Positions 14,761 through 25,359 of a stretch of 39,317 nt of DNA are shown one piece after another. The DNA lies in the NCBI GenBank assembly GCA_025360065.1, contig JANYCX010000033.1:1-39317 (forward strand). Reading direction: 5' to 3'. This DNA is from Acetobacteraceae bacterium (GTDB taxonomy: Bacteria; Pseudomonadota; Alphaproteobacteria; Acetobacterales; Acetobacteraceae). Every line of letters starts with the position of its first letter. Position 1 is the stretch's first letter. The position numbers and the translations under genes are program-made. Under the pieces are notes generated by a model, which was not told the DNA's origin, searched no databases, and saw only the letters and a list, made by a program, of their open reading frames with translations.

Positions 14761-15456
14761 AAAACTGTCAAAACCCTGGCTGACAGGCGACGGCGGCAAG
14801 CACAGCGCGACCAGGCGGGGCGCAACCGATGCCGGGGCGGGGTTGGTGTCGGCAGGTTCGCCGGGAAAGGCCCGCAGGCGCAGCCGGGTTGCCATCGGGC
14901 CGGGGTCGAACAGATTGACCCGCAGCCTTGTGTTGATCGTCTCCGCCGCCCAGGTCAGTGCGAGGGCGCGGGCGGCGGCGAGGCTTGCCGCATAGTGGCC
15001 CCAATAGGCAAGGGGCAGGTTGGCAAGCTCAGCGGTGACGAACACCGCGCGCCCGGCAGGGGCTGCAAGGAGTAAAGGCGCGCAGCCGCGGATCAGCCGC
15101 AGGGGCGCTTCGACATTGAGCGCGTGAACGCCGGCCCACTCCTTCATGTCGATATGCGGGATGGGGGTGAGGGTGCCGATGTCGCCGGCGTTGCTGACCA
15201 GGATATCCAGGCGGCCAAAGCGCTGGAACAGGCTCGGTGCGATCAGGTCAACCTGGGCGCCATCGCGCAAATCCATTGGCAGCAGGGTGGCCTGGCCGCC
15301 GGCCGCGCGGATCGCGTCATCGGTTTCCTCCAACCCGCCTTGGGTGCGGGCAACCAGCACGACATGCGCGCCCAGTGCCGCGAGCCCAATTGCCACCGCC
15401 GCGCCCAAGCCCCGGCTGGCGCCGGTGACCAGCGCGATGTTTCCGTCCAGCACCAT
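14758..15456 (-). CDS. SDR-family oxidoreductase with altered active site
   Basis: This 232-residue protein is a short-chain dehydrogenase by its TGASRGLG cofactor loop, NAG segment and GPMATRLRLRA-type end. The active site is changed: the family Tyr is kept in HYAASLAA, but the Lys four residues later is Leu, and the position of the usual Ser is Ala (VFVTAELAN where related purF-linked SDRs, as I recall them, have a VTSG-type segment). It may bind NAD(P) without normal catalysis. It starts 4 bases after purF and belongs to the cvpA-purF unit. Its stop codon lies inside the orphan-family 3' block. Confidence 0.85.
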   Translation of the reverse strand: MVLDGNIALVTGASRGLGAAVAIGLAALGAHVVLVARTQGGLEETDDAIRAAGGQATLLPMDLRDGAQVDLIAPSLFQRFGRLDILVSNAGDIGTLTPIPHIDMKEWAGVHALNVEAPLRLIRGCAPLLLAAPAGRAVFVTAELANLPLAYWGHYAASLAAARALALTWAAETINTRLRVNLFDPGPMATRLRLRAFPGEPADTNPAPASVAPRLVALCLPPSPVSQGFDSF

Positions 15457-15460
15457 GGGA

Positions 15461-16936
<1,476 letters not shown>

Positions 16937-16947
16937 TGGGTGCTCTC

Positions 16948-17544
16948 CTAAGGGGTCGTCGTTTGGGCAGGCGCGGGTGGCTTGCCGGTCGCGCGCCCGA
17001 TCGGGTTGGCGCGCAGTAAATCGGCCGAACTTGTTGCGGTACCTGCGGGCGGGACCGCGAGCCTCGGGCGATGCTCGGGCGGCAAGTGGCTGACAATCCA
17101 GCTCGCACCATCGTAAACGCTCGGCAGCAGCCGCGCGGTCTGCACTGGTTCGGGCCATTTTTCAGGGGCGGTCAACAGGCCGGCGATGATGTAGGCCGCC
17201 ATCAGCACCACAGCCCCGCGGGCGGCACCGTAGAGCACGCCGAGGCTGCGATCTATCCCGCCGAGCCCGATGCTGCGCACGCCCTTGGCGATGATATTGG
17301 TGACCAGCGAGAACACGATGAGCGCCACCACGAACAAGGCGACATATGAGACTGCATTGGCGATTTCGGTCGATGCGATCCACTGGTGAAATTGCGGGCG
17401 CACCAGGTCGTTGAAGGCAACGGCGACATATGCCGCACCGCCCCAGGCAACGATGCCGAGGATTTCGCGCACGAAACCACGCGAAAAGGCGAGCATGGCT
17501 GAAACCACCACCACGCCAACGGCAGAAAGATCGACCCAGTTCAT
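16948..17544 (-). CDS. cvpA: CvpA family membrane protein
   Basis: This 198-residue inner-membrane protein has four hydrophobic helices at about 7-21, 28-46, 62-84 and 100-125, with the family start NWVDLSAVG, the FSRGFVREIL turn and the GGIDRSLGVLYGAARG segment. CvpA was named for colicin V production and is commonly found upstream of purF, as here (11 bases). The C-terminal 60 residues are proline- and threonine-rich and probably disordered. Confidence 0.92.
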   Translation of the reverse strand: MNWVDLSAVGVVVVSAMLAFSRGFVREILGIVAWGGAAYVAVAFNDLVRPQFHQWIASTEIANAVSYVALFVVALIVFSLVTNIIAKGVRSIGLGGIDRSLGVLYGAARGAVVLMAAYIIAGLLTAPEKWPEPVQTARLLPSVYDGASWIVSHLPPEHRPRLAVPPAGTATSSADLLRANPIGRATGKPPAPAQTTTP

Positions 17545-17668
17545 GCGGTGTGGCGCTTCATATTAGCGTCATATATCGTAGCCCGGGCGGCGGATACCAC
17601 CCCGCCATGCGGATGGCTTGCCCGCATTCGCGCAGGGTCGGTTTTGGCGGCTTCACCAAAGGCGTTGA

Positions 17669-19069
17669 TCATTCACGCTGACTATGTTTTGCGGCAAAGC
17701 CGGCAACAAGGTCGGACAGATGCCCGATCTCGCGCAGCATCAGCCCGTCAGGGGCGGACAGCTTGGCATTACCACGGGCGACGCGGCGCGGCAGGCAGGC
17801 GGTTTCGAACCCGAGCTTTTGCGCTTCCTTCAGCCGCGCATCGGCCTGGGCGACCTGGCGGACTTCACCGGACAAACCAACCTCGCCGAAATAGACGCTG
17901 CCCGGGTCGGTGGGTGTATCGGTCGCCGCCGAGGTCAAGGCCGCAGCCACCGCCAGATCGGCGGCCGGTTCGGTCACGCGCAGGCCGCCCGCGACGTTAA
18001 GATAGACATCCATTGTGTTGAGGCGAACCCCGCAGCGGGTTTCGAGCACTGCCAGCAGCATCCCCAGCCGCCCGCTATCCCAGCCGATCACCGACCGGCG
18101 CGGCGATCCTCCCGGGTTGGGTGCCAGCAGGCATTGGATTTCGACCAGCACCGGGCGGGTGCCTTCAAGCCCGGCAAAAACCGCGCTGCCGGATATATGC
18201 CCGCGCCGCTCGGCAAGGAACAAGGCTGACGGATTGGTGACCTCAGCCAGCCCACGATCGGTCATTTCGAACACGCCGATTTCGTCGGTGGCGCCGAAGC
18301 GGTTCTTCACGCCGCGCAAGATGCGGAACTGATGGCCGCGATCGCCTTCGAAATAGAGCACCGCATCGACCATGTGTTCCAACACGCGCGGCCCGGCGAT
18401 GGCGCCTTCCTTGGTGACATGGCCGACCAGCACGACCGAAAAGCCCTTGGTCTTGGCGAGGCGGATGAGTTCGAAGCTGCTCGCCCGCACTTGGCTCACG
18501 GTGCCTGGGGCGCTGTCGAGGTTGTCCATCCACATGGTCTGGATCGAATCAATCACGACCAGGGTGACGTTGTTGGCGGCTTCGAGGCTCGCCACGATTT
18601 CGCGCAGATTGATGCTGGCCGCGAGTTCGAGCGCCGCATCGGTTAGGCCCAGGCGGCGGGCGCGGAGCCGGATCTGCTCGATCGCTTCTTCGCCCGAGAT
18701 ATACAACACCCGCTTGCCGGCCTTGGCGAGGCTCGCCGCCGCCTGCAACAACAAGGTCGATTTGCCGATGCCGGGATCGCCGGCGACCAGCAGCGCCGAG
18801 CCCGCCACCAGCCCGCCGCCCAGCACCCGGTCGAACTCGGCAATCCCGGTCGGCACAAGTGGCGGCGGTTCGGCGCTGCCGGCGAGGTCAACAAACTGGA
18901 TTTTGCTGCCGCCGGATTTCAACACCCCCTTGGCGAGGCCAGGCCCGGCGGTGGGTGGGGCTTCCTCAACAATGCTGTTCCAGGCGTCGCAGGTTTCGCA
19001 TTTTCCGGCCCATTTGGGCGTGACGGCGCCGCAATCCTGGCAAACATAGCGGGCAATGGGTTTAGCCAT
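17669..19069 (-). CDS. radA: DNA repair protein RadA (Sms)
   Basis: This 466-residue RecA-like helicase helps process recombination intermediates. It has an N-terminal four-cysteine zinc finger (CQDCGAVTPKWAGKCETC), Walker A GDPGIGKST, the RadA-specific KNRFG motif (GVKNRFGATDEIG) and a C-terminal Lon-like domain with VYLNVAGGLRV and GEVGLSGEVRQV. Length is normal. The gap to cvpA (124 bases) could hold the cvpA promoter. Confidence 0.96.
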   Translation of the reverse strand: MAKPIARYVCQDCGAVTPKWAGKCETCDAWNSIVEEAPPTAGPGLAKGVLKSGGSKIQFVDLAGSAEPPPLVPTGIAEFDRVLGGGLVAGSALLVAGDPGIGKSTLLLQAAASLAKAGKRVLYISGEEAIEQIRLRARRLGLTDAALELAASINLREIVASLEAANNVTLVVIDSIQTMWMDNLDSAPGTVSQVRASSFELIRLAKTKGFSVVLVGHVTKEGAIAGPRVLEHMVDAVLYFEGDRGHQFRILRGVKNRFGATDEIGVFEMTDRGLAEVTNPSALFLAERRGHISGSAVFAGLEGTRPVLVEIQCLLAPNPGGSPRRSVIGWDSGRLGMLLAVLETRCGVRLNTMDVYLNVAGGLRVTEPAADLAVAAALTSAATDTPTDPGSVYFGEVGLSGEVRQVAQADARLKEAQKLGFETACLPRRVARGNAKLSAPDGLMLREIGHLSDLVAGFAAKHSQRE

Positions 19070-19082
19070 TTCAGCGCACTCC

Positions 19083-19130
19083 CCTCACCATGAGGGAGAG
19101 CGGGCAGCTTCTTCCTCCGGGAGATGGCGG
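19083..19130. repeat. Degraded relative of the 13157 palindromic repeat
   Basis: Between radA and mlaF, CCCTCACCATGAGGGAGAG followed by GGGCAGCTTCTTCCTCC and GGGAGA shares the CCCTCACC arm and the AAGCTGC core (reverse strand) with the repeat at 13157-13240. The arms no longer pair over their full length. Confidence 0.4.
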
Positions 19131-19135
19131 GCGCA

Positions 19136-19933
19136 TCACTTCCGCAATTCCATCTGGATTGGCCCGTCACGCCGGCCATGGGTGAACTGGTCGACCATGT
19201 CATTGCCACTTGTCATCAGCGACTTGGCCGGTCCTTGCCAGACGATCTTGCCCTTATGGATCATCGCCGCCTGATCGCCGATGCGGGCGGCGCTGATCAT
19301 GTCATGGGTGATGGCAACCGCGGTGCTGCCGAGCCGCTTCACGCAATCAACAATCAACCCGTCGATCACCGCGCCCATGATCGGGTCAAGCCCGGTCGTC
19401 GGTTCGTCGAAAAACAATATGTCCGGCTGGGCGGCGATGGCGCGCGCTAAGGCGACCCGCTTCTGCATGCCGCCGGATAATTCCGCTGGCCACAAATCGC
19501 CAACGCTGCCGGCGAGCCCGACCTGGCCGAGCACCCCGATCGCGCGATCCTTCGCCTCGTCGCGGGTGACCAGCTTCTGGGCCAGCAGCCCGAAGGCAAC
19601 GTTTTCCCACACTGGCAGGCTGTCAAACAGCGCGCCGTTCTGGAACAGCATGCCGATATGGGCGCGGGTTGCCTCGCGGTCGCTGCGGTCCATCGCGAGC
19701 AGGTTCTTGCCATCGATCTCAATCGTGCCCGCATCGGGTTCGATCAGCCCGAGCACGCATTTCAGCAGCACCGATTTGCCCGATCCTGAGCCGCCGATCA
19801 CCACCATTGAGGTCCCGGGCGCGACGTCGAGATCCACCCCATCGAGCACCAGCTTGGCGCCGAAGGATTTGCAAAGGCCGCGAATGCGGATCTTGGGCGT
19901 GCGGGTGGCGCGGTCTTGCTGGGATGCACTCAT
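19136..19933 (-). CDS. mlaF: ABC transporter ATP-binding protein, MlaF type
   Basis: This 265-residue ATPase has Walker A GGSGSGKS, signature LSGGMQKRVALARA and Walker B ILFFDEPTTGLDP. With the adjacent permease (4-base overlap) it forms the inner-membrane part of the Mla-type system that moves phospholipids between membranes and keeps the outer leaflet asymmetric. The substrate-binding MlaD and the periplasmic components are not in the window. The C-terminus (DMVDQFTHGRRDGPIQ) resembles the MlaF tail that contacts the partner ATPase. Confidence 0.93.
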   Translation of the reverse strand: MSASQQDRATRTPKIRIRGLCKSFGAKLVLDGVDLDVAPGTSMVVIGGSGSGKSVLLKCVLGLIEPDAGTIEIDGKNLLAMDRSDREATRAHIGMLFQNGALFDSLPVWENVAFGLLAQKLVTRDEAKDRAIGVLGQVGLAGSVGDLWPAELSGGMQKRVALARAIAAQPDILFFDEPTTGLDPIMGAVIDGLIVDCVKRLGSTAVAITHDMISAARIGDQAAMIHKGKIVWQGPAKSLMTSGNDMVDQFTHGRRDGPIQMELRK

Positions 19934-20715
19934 CTTGCGAAGAACAATTCGGTGAGCACATAGTCGAACGCCAGAATTAGCACGCTCGCGGTTACCACCG
20001 CCGCCGTGGTCGCCGCCCCCACGCCCTGGGCGCCGCCTTTACTGTTATAGCCGTGATAGCAGCCCATCAGGCTGATCAGAAACCCGAACACCGCCGCTTT
20101 CGCTAACCCCGAGATCACATCATCGGCTTGGACGAAATTGATCGTGTTGTTGAGATAGGTCGCCGCGCTGAAATTCAGCTTCAGGGTTGCGATGATGAAC
20201 CCGCCGAGCACGCCCAAAATATCGGCAACCAGCACCAGCAGCGGCAGCGCGATCAAACCTGCAAGCAGCCGAGGCGCCACCAGATATTTCATCGGATTGG
20301 TCTGCAAGGTGGTCAATGCGTCGATCTGGTCGGTGACCCGCATGGTGCCGATCTCGGCCGCCATCGCTGCCCCCACCCGGCCGGCGACCATCAGCGCGCC
20401 CAGCACCGGGCCAAGTTCCCGCGTCACCGACAGAACCACCAGAGACGCAATCGCGCTATCGGCGGAAAACCGCGACAGGCCGGTGGATGACTGCAACGCC
20501 AGCACCATGCCGGTGAAAACGGCGGTGAGCGCCACGACAGGCAGGCTGAGATAGCCGATTTCCAGCATCGCCCGGCCAAAGGCGCGGGGGTAAAACGGCG
20601 GACGGACAACATGCGACAGGCCGGCCAGCGCAAACAGCGTCAGTTGCCCGGTGGCCTGGCACGCGCCCAGCACGAAGCGGCCGATCGTGGCCAGCAGATC
20701 GAGCGCCGCGGTCAC
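19930..20715 (-). CDS. mlaE: MlaE family lipid ABC transporter permease
   Basis: This 261-residue permease has about five to six membrane helices and the MlaE signature AEIGTMRVTDQIDALTTL, with VRPPFYPRAFGRAMLEIG near the N-terminus. The GTG at 20715 was chosen because it overlaps the alr stop as GTGA and gives an opening (TAALDLLATIGR) like family members; an in-frame ATG at 20745 would add 10 residues and a 34-base overlap with alr. Its stop overlaps the mlaF start by 4 bases. Confidence 0.92.
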   Translation of the reverse strand: MTAALDLLATIGRFVLGACQATGQLTLFALAGLSHVVRPPFYPRAFGRAMLEIGYLSLPVVALTAVFTGMVLALQSSTGLSRFSADSAIASLVVLSVTRELGPVLGALMVAGRVGAAMAAEIGTMRVTDQIDALTTLQTNPMKYLVAPRLLAGLIALPLLVLVADILGVLGGFIIATLKLNFSAATYLNNTINFVQADDVISGLAKAAVFGFLISLMGCYHGYNSKGGAQGVGAATTAAVVTASVLILAFDYVLTELFFAR

Positions 20716-21797
20716 GCCAGGTAAGTCCGTGCGTAGCGCGACCACAAGGATGTCAAAACCTCATACCCATTGGTTCCGGCGTCGCGCGCGATGTCGTCCG
20801 GTGTGCGATCGGGGCCGATCACCGTGAGCCAGTCCCCCGGCATTATCTCGGGGAAGTCGGTGACGTCATAGGTGGTAAGGTCCATGGATACACGCCCTAC
20901 CAGTGGCACCGGCCGTCGGTCAAAGATTGCGTGCGAGCAGCTTGCCATCGATCGTGGCCAGCCATCGGCATAGCCCAATGGTGCGGTGGCAATCCGGCTC
21001 GCCCGGGTCGCGCGCCAGGCGGCGTTGTAGCCGACGCTGTCGCCCTGTTCGATCTGGCGGATTTGCAGGATTTCGATATCTAGCCGTACGGTCTGGCGCA
21101 TCGGATTTGGCAGGCCCGGGGTTGGGTTGATCCCGTAAAGTGCGGCCCCCGGCCGCGCGAGGTCGGAGGCAAAGTCAGGTCCAAGGAAAATCCCCGATGA
21201 ATTGGCCAGGCTGCGTTTCATCGGCGGCAAAGCCGCACAGGCGGCGGCAAACTCGGCGCGCTGGCGCTGGTTGATCGGGTCATCCGGCAGTTCGGACGAC
21301 ACCAGGTGGGTCATCAAATAGAGCAGATCGAGGTTGGTCAGCACTTCAGGGTCGGCGGCAAGCGTCGCAAGCTCGGTTTCATCCAGGCCCAGCCGGTTCA
21401 TCCCTGTATCGACATGCAACAATGCCGGCAGGCGACGCCCGAGCCGCTGCGCCTCGGCGACCCAGCGGGCAATTTCCGGCAGCGATCCCAGCACGGCGGT
21501 GATGTCCCGGTCCGCGAAAACCTCCGCCTGCCCAGGCGCCAGTCCATTCAAGACTGCCAGCATCGCCCCCGGTAGCAACGGCCGGATCGCCAGCGCCTCG
21601 GACAGATGGGCGACGAAGAAATGCCGACATCCCGCCGCATGCAGCGCCGGGGCAACGATCTGCGCGCCCAGCCCATACGCATCGGCCTTGACGACGGCGG
21701 CCACCTCGCCGCTCGCGTGACGGTCGCGCAAATCCTGCCAGTTGGCGACGATGGCGCCGAGATCGATGGTCAGCCGGGAGGTTTCAGTGCCCGTCAT
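20712..21797 (-). CDS. alr: Alanine racemase
   Basis: This 361-residue PLP enzyme interconverts L- and D-alanine for peptidoglycan. The PLP lysine is in AVVKADAYGLGA and the second catalytic residue is the Tyr in SVGYNAAW; GRVSMDL and the C-terminal beta domain are present. The ATG at 21797 gives MTGTETSRLTIDLGA, the usual opening, and overlaps the 3' end of dnaB by 14 bases; in-frame ATGs at 21803 and further upstream are alternatives. dnaB-alr adjacency is common. Confidence 0.95.
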   Translation of the reverse strand: MTGTETSRLTIDLGAIVANWQDLRDRHASGEVAAVVKADAYGLGAQIVAPALHAAGCRHFFVAHLSEALAIRPLLPGAMLAVLNGLAPGQAEVFADRDITAVLGSLPEIARWVAEAQRLGRRLPALLHVDTGMNRLGLDETELATLAADPEVLTNLDLLYLMTHLVSSELPDDPINQRQRAEFAAACAALPPMKRSLANSSGIFLGPDFASDLARPGAALYGINPTPGLPNPMRQTVRLDIEILQIRQIEQGDSVGYNAAWRATRASRIATAPLGYADGWPRSMASCSHAIFDRRPVPLVGRVSMDLTTYDVTDFPEIMPGDWLTVIGPDRTPDDIARDAGTNGYEVLTSLWSRYARTYLA

Positions 21798-23289
21798 AGC
21801 CATCATGGTGCAAATCGGCATCGGCAAAGCGCGTGAATTCGCCCTCGAAAATTAGATCAACTTTGCCGGTCGGGCCATGGCGCTGCTTTTCGATGATGAG
21901 TTCAGCGCGATTATGCACCGCCTCCATGTCGGACTGCCACTTGGTCATCGCGGTATTGTATTTTTCGGTGTTGTCGAAGGCGATCGGCTTGGGCTCGCGC
22001 TGTTTGAGGTAGTAATCGTCGCGGTAGATGAACATCACCACGTCGGCGTCCTGCTCGATGCTGCCTGACTCACGCAGATCCGACAGCTGCGGCCGCTTGT
22101 CCTCGCGGCTTTCCACCGCGCGCGACAGCTGCGACAGCGCCAACACCGGCACCCCCATTTCCTTGGCCAATGCCTTCAGGCCCTGGGTGATCTGGGAGAT
22201 TTCCAGCACCCGGTTTTCCGGACGTGTCCCCAACGCCGGACGCATCAGCTGCAAATAATCAATGCATACCAACGCCAACCCCTGGGTCCGCTTTAACCGC
22301 CGGCAACGCGAGCGCAACGCGGACAGGGTGATCGCAGGGGTGTCATCGATCAGCAGCGGCAGCGCGCTGATTTCGCGGCTGACCTGGACAAACTTATCGA
22401 ATTCCTTCTGCCCGATATCGCCGCGGCGGATGCGGTCGCCGGAAATCCGTGACTCCTCCGACAGCAGGCGTGTGGCGATCTGCTCGGCGCCCATTTCGAG
22501 GGAAAAAAATGCGACCGTCGCTTTCGGCTTGGCTGCCGGATCAATCGCGCGCGCCTCCTCCAATAATGACTTCGCCGCCCCGTAGCAGATTTTCACCGCC
22601 AGCGACGATTTGCCCATACCCGGTCGTGCCGCCAGGATCAGCAGATCGGAAGGATGCAGCCCGCCCAGTTTGCCATCGACATCGCGCAATCCGGTGGTGA
22701 GGCCAGTGACCCCGCCCGAGCGCTTGAAGGCCAACTGGGCGATGTCGATGGCGCCAACCAGCGCGGTTTCGAATGTAACAAACCCACCGTCATTGCCGCC
22801 GCGCGCCGCCAGATCGAACAGCGCCTGCTCGGCCTGTTCCAACTGCCCGCTGCCGTCGAGCGCCGCATCCGCGCCAAACGCGTTGTTGACCACCACCTCA
22901 CCAATATCGATCAACTGCCGCCGCAACCAGGCATCGTGCACCGCCTTGCCGTATTCCCCGGCATTGATGATGCCGACCATCGCCGACAGCAATTGCCCGA
23001 GATAGGCAGTGCCGCCGACCTCATCCAGCACCCCGGAATGCTCGAATTCGGCCTTGAGCGTTACCGCGTCCGCGAGCTGCCCACGCTCAACCCGACGGCG
23101 GATGGCGTCAAAAATTCGGCCATGAATCGGGTCGGCAAAATGATCCGGCAGCAGGAAATCGCTGACCCGTTCATAGGCTTTGTTGTTGGCCAGCAGCGCG
23201 CCAAGCAGGGCCTGCTCGGCCTGCTCATTGCGCGGCGGCAGGCGTTGCGACAGGCCGAACAGGCTGGAGGCGGTATCGATGTTGTTCAT
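21784..23289 (-). CDS. dnaB: Replicative DNA helicase DnaB
   Basis: This 501-residue helicase unwinds DNA at the fork. The N-terminal primase-interacting domain (PPRNEQAEQALLGALL) is followed by the RecA-like motor with Walker A ARPGMGKSS, FFSLEM, LVCIDYLQLM, LSQLSRAVESREDKRP and LRESGSIEQDAD. There is no intein. The 95-base upstream gap contains two DnaA-box-like sequences. Confidence 0.97.
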   Translation of the reverse strand: MNNIDTASSLFGLSQRLPPRNEQAEQALLGALLANNKAYERVSDFLLPDHFADPIHGRIFDAIRRRVERGQLADAVTLKAEFEHSGVLDEVGGTAYLGQLLSAMVGIINAGEYGKAVHDAWLRRQLIDIGEVVVNNAFGADAALDGSGQLEQAEQALFDLAARGGNDGGFVTFETALVGAIDIAQLAFKRSGGVTGLTTGLRDVDGKLGGLHPSDLLILAARPGMGKSSLAVKICYGAAKSLLEEARAIDPAAKPKATVAFFSLEMGAEQIATRLLSEESRISGDRIRRGDIGQKEFDKFVQVSREISALPLLIDDTPAITLSALRSRCRRLKRTQGLALVCIDYLQLMRPALGTRPENRVLEISQITQGLKALAKEMGVPVLALSQLSRAVESREDKRPQLSDLRESGSIEQDADVVMFIYRDDYYLKQREPKPIAFDNTEKYNTAMTKWQSDMEAVHNRAELIIEKQRHGPTGKVDLIFEGEFTRFADADLHHDGYDGH

Positions 23290-23353
23290 GGGACTGTCAT
23301 TGTTGCGGGGGGCACCCTAGGCGCTCCCAGGTCGTGACGGCAGACCCTGTCCC

Positions 23354-23372
23354 TGTGGATAGCTGTGGATAA
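23354..23372. promoter_or_regulatory. Two tandem DnaA-box-like sites upstream of dnaB
   Basis: TGTGGATAG (23354-23362) and TGTGGATAA (23364-23372) lie in the same orientation, 10 bases apart, 65-83 bases before the dnaB start. The second is a perfect complement of TTATCCACA; the first differs at one base. DnaA could control dnaB here. Function is inferred from sequence and position only. Confidence 0.45.
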
Positions 23373-23384
23373 CGGGGGGAAGTT

Positions 23385-24047
23385 TTATTCCCCCATCCGC
23401 GTCAGCATTTCCCGCAGCGGTTCTGCGCCCGGATTTTGCCCCTGCCCACTCAACACGATCTGCTGTGGCGAGAAGCTCTGGCCATAGTAAGCCTGGTTCC
23501 ATTCGCTGCGTTGGGAAATCACCGAGCCTTCGAGCGAAACCCCAGCAAACAGACCGCGCGTGGCCGCAAACGCCACAATGTCAGCCCGCAATGCGGTGGT
23601 GGTGGAGCCTTGCACCCCGACCCCGATCGTGGCGACCGCGACGGAGGCATCGGCGCCGAACTTGAACTGGCTGTTCATCAGAGCCCTCAAGCCATTTTCG
23701 GTGAGTATCAGGAAGATGATCTGGCTGTCCTGCACCCCGATCTGAAACCCGACGCTGCCGCTGCCCATTCCATAAAACGCCGGGCTGCTCCATCCCTTCT
23801 CACCGCGTCCGACCAGCACGCAACTGCCGCCCTCACCGCCCAAAATAAAGCCGGCCTTGAACACCCTTGGGCACACCATCGCGCCTTTGGCGTTTTTCAA
23901 CAGCTTGCGGGCCTGGACGTTGCTTGTGTCAGACAGCATTTCCTGAACCGTGAGCGTGGCGCGATCAACCAGCGCCTGCTGCTCAGTCTGGGCTTGGGCG
24001 GCAATCGGGACGAGGCCGAGCAGGGCCAAAAACAAAAGGCGGATCAT
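23385..24047 (-). CDS. Lipid-binding SYLF/YSC84-domain exported protein
   Basis: This 220-residue protein has a signal peptide (MIRLLFLALLGLVPIAAQA) and a SYLF/YSC84 domain, seen in LLKNAKGAMVCPRVFKAGFI, GGEGGSCVLVGR, GWSSPAFYGMGSGSVGFQIG and ALRADIVAFAATRGLFAGVSLEG. SYLF domains bind phosphoinositides in eukaryotes; the bacterial role is unclear. The ATG at 24047, behind a weak CGGAGA, puts the signal peptide first; a frame extension upstream is not coding-like. It is 95 bases upstream of dnaB on the same strand. Confidence 0.88.
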   Translation of the reverse strand: MIRLLFLALLGLVPIAAQAQTEQQALVDRATLTVQEMLSDTSNVQARKLLKNAKGAMVCPRVFKAGFILGGEGGSCVLVGRGEKGWSSPAFYGMGSGSVGFQIGVQDSQIIFLILTENGLRALMNSQFKFGADASVAVATIGVGVQGSTTTALRADIVAFAATRGLFAGVSLEGSVISQRSEWNQAYYGQSFSPQQIVLSGQGQNPGAEPLREMLTRMGE

Positions 24048-24168
24048 GGCAGTCTCCGAATTATGCAGCTTGAATATCGGTTGACGAGTCTGCCGCTGCA
24101 AGCCCTTATCAGGCAAGCTTGATGTTGTTTACCAAGATAAACGCGCTCACCGCACCTGCCAACGGCAG

Positions 24169-25359
24169 TCACAGCCTGTGGCCGGTGTTGCGGCGCGTGG
24201 CCGGGCTGACAACCCGGCCCTGGAACAGCCGCACCCCGCGCGCCCGGCCCCAATCCAGCGCCGCGACGGTGTCAGCCCCCGAAACCACGATCGTCGACGG
24301 ATCGTCGAGCGCCATTTCAGTGTCGGCCCAGGCTTGGGACCAACGCAGCTGCACCAGGTCGATGCCGCTTCGCCCTCGTGGCAGCAGGGCGAACCCAGCC
24401 GGGGACAGCCCGCGCAATAATAGCCGGTAGTGGCGTGCGCGGGCAAAATCGCGGGCGAAGCCAAACCCTGCCGGATCGGTCATTACATCCGCTGGATCGA
24501 GCCCGATCACCACATGTCCGCGCAAGCGGCCCGGCAGAGCTTCGTCAAAGCGCAGGAAATCCGGCGCCAGGATCGATCCGATGGTGAGGTTGATGCCGAA
24601 CGGGCCGGCCGAGCGCAATTCCTCCGGCGCGCTCAGCAATGCCAGCATCCGCCGATCCAGGCTGCGGGTCAGTCGGCGAAACAGCCATGGATCGGCGCGC
24701 AGATCATGATCCGGCTTCAAGGTTTCAGCCAATTCGCGGGACGACAGGATGCGTGTTTCCCAAGCCGGGCCAAAGCTGCCGTCGTCATTGCACATACATA
24801 TGTCGCGCCGGCGGGCGAAGCGGGCAACATTGGCCGACGCCAGATTGTCTTCGAGTGCCGCAAGCGTCGCCAGCGTCAAAGCCGCCGCAACCGATAACGC
24901 CGATGGCTCGTCCGGTTCGGGTGGAACGCTCCGGGCGATTTTCTCCCGCATCCGCGCGGCATCGACCGGCAGACGAAAGCGCTGCACCAGGCGGTCGGGT
25001 TCGGGCAGCAAGGTGGGCTCATCGGCAAAAAGATGGCGCACCAGAGCTTCGCATTGGGCCACCAGTTCATTTGCCGCGCCCCGCCACACCACGATCTGGT
25101 CGTCATTCGGCAGGCCGAATTTCCGCATCCGGTCGGCCGCTTCAAGCGGGGCGAGCGCATCCCCGGCGAGGCGCAGATGGTGTGGCTCGGCCAGCGGACG
25201 CGGCAGCATTGACAGGCTCAGCCACAAAACCTCCCGCGCGGTTCCGGTATTCACGGTTTCGCCAATCAGGGTCAGGAGCCGCGCCGGATCATCCATGCGC
25301 GAACGGGCGAGGTCGCCGCCGGCCGCGGATCGTGGGTCGGGGGTGCTGAAACTGCTCAT
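24169..25359 (-). CDS. Degenerate EAL-like domain protein, second of overlapping pair
   Basis: This 396-residue cytoplasmic protein is not one I can name. Its C-terminal half follows the layout of an EAL (c-di-GMP phosphodiesterase) domain: GINLTIGSILAPDFL (like the family SINLS segment), a central barrel region, and GVRLFQGRVVSP (like the family G-x-QG-x-x-x-S-x-P end). The EAL triad, the DDFG metal site and the KID lysine are missing, so it should not cleave c-di-GMP. The N-terminal half is helical and unassigned. It overlaps the upstream gene by 4 bases (ATGA), which has the same C-terminal fold signals, so the two probably work together. Confidence 0.75.
   Translation of the reverse strand: MSSFSTPDPRSAAGGDLARSRMDDPARLLTLIGETVNTGTAREVLWLSLSMLPRPLAEPHHLRLAGDALAPLEAADRMRKFGLPNDDQIVVWRGAANELVAQCEALVRHLFADEPTLLPEPDRLVQRFRLPVDAARMREKIARSVPPEPDEPSALSVAAALTLATLAALEDNLASANVARFARRRDICMCNDDGSFGPAWETRILSSRELAETLKPDHDLRADPWLFRRLTRSLDRRMLALLSAPEELRSAGPFGINLTIGSILAPDFLRFDEALPGRLRGHVVIGLDPADVMTDPAGFGFARDFARARHYRLLLRGLSPAGFALLPRGRSGIDLVQLRWSQAWADTEMALDDPSTIVVSGADTVAALDWGRARGVRLFQGRVVSPATRRNTGHRL

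Noticed and set aside
23290-23384. A replication origin at the DnaA boxes near dnaB
   Set aside because: Only two boxes, no AT-rich unwinding region and no dnaA, hemE or parAB neighbours; promoter control of dnaB is a simpler reading.
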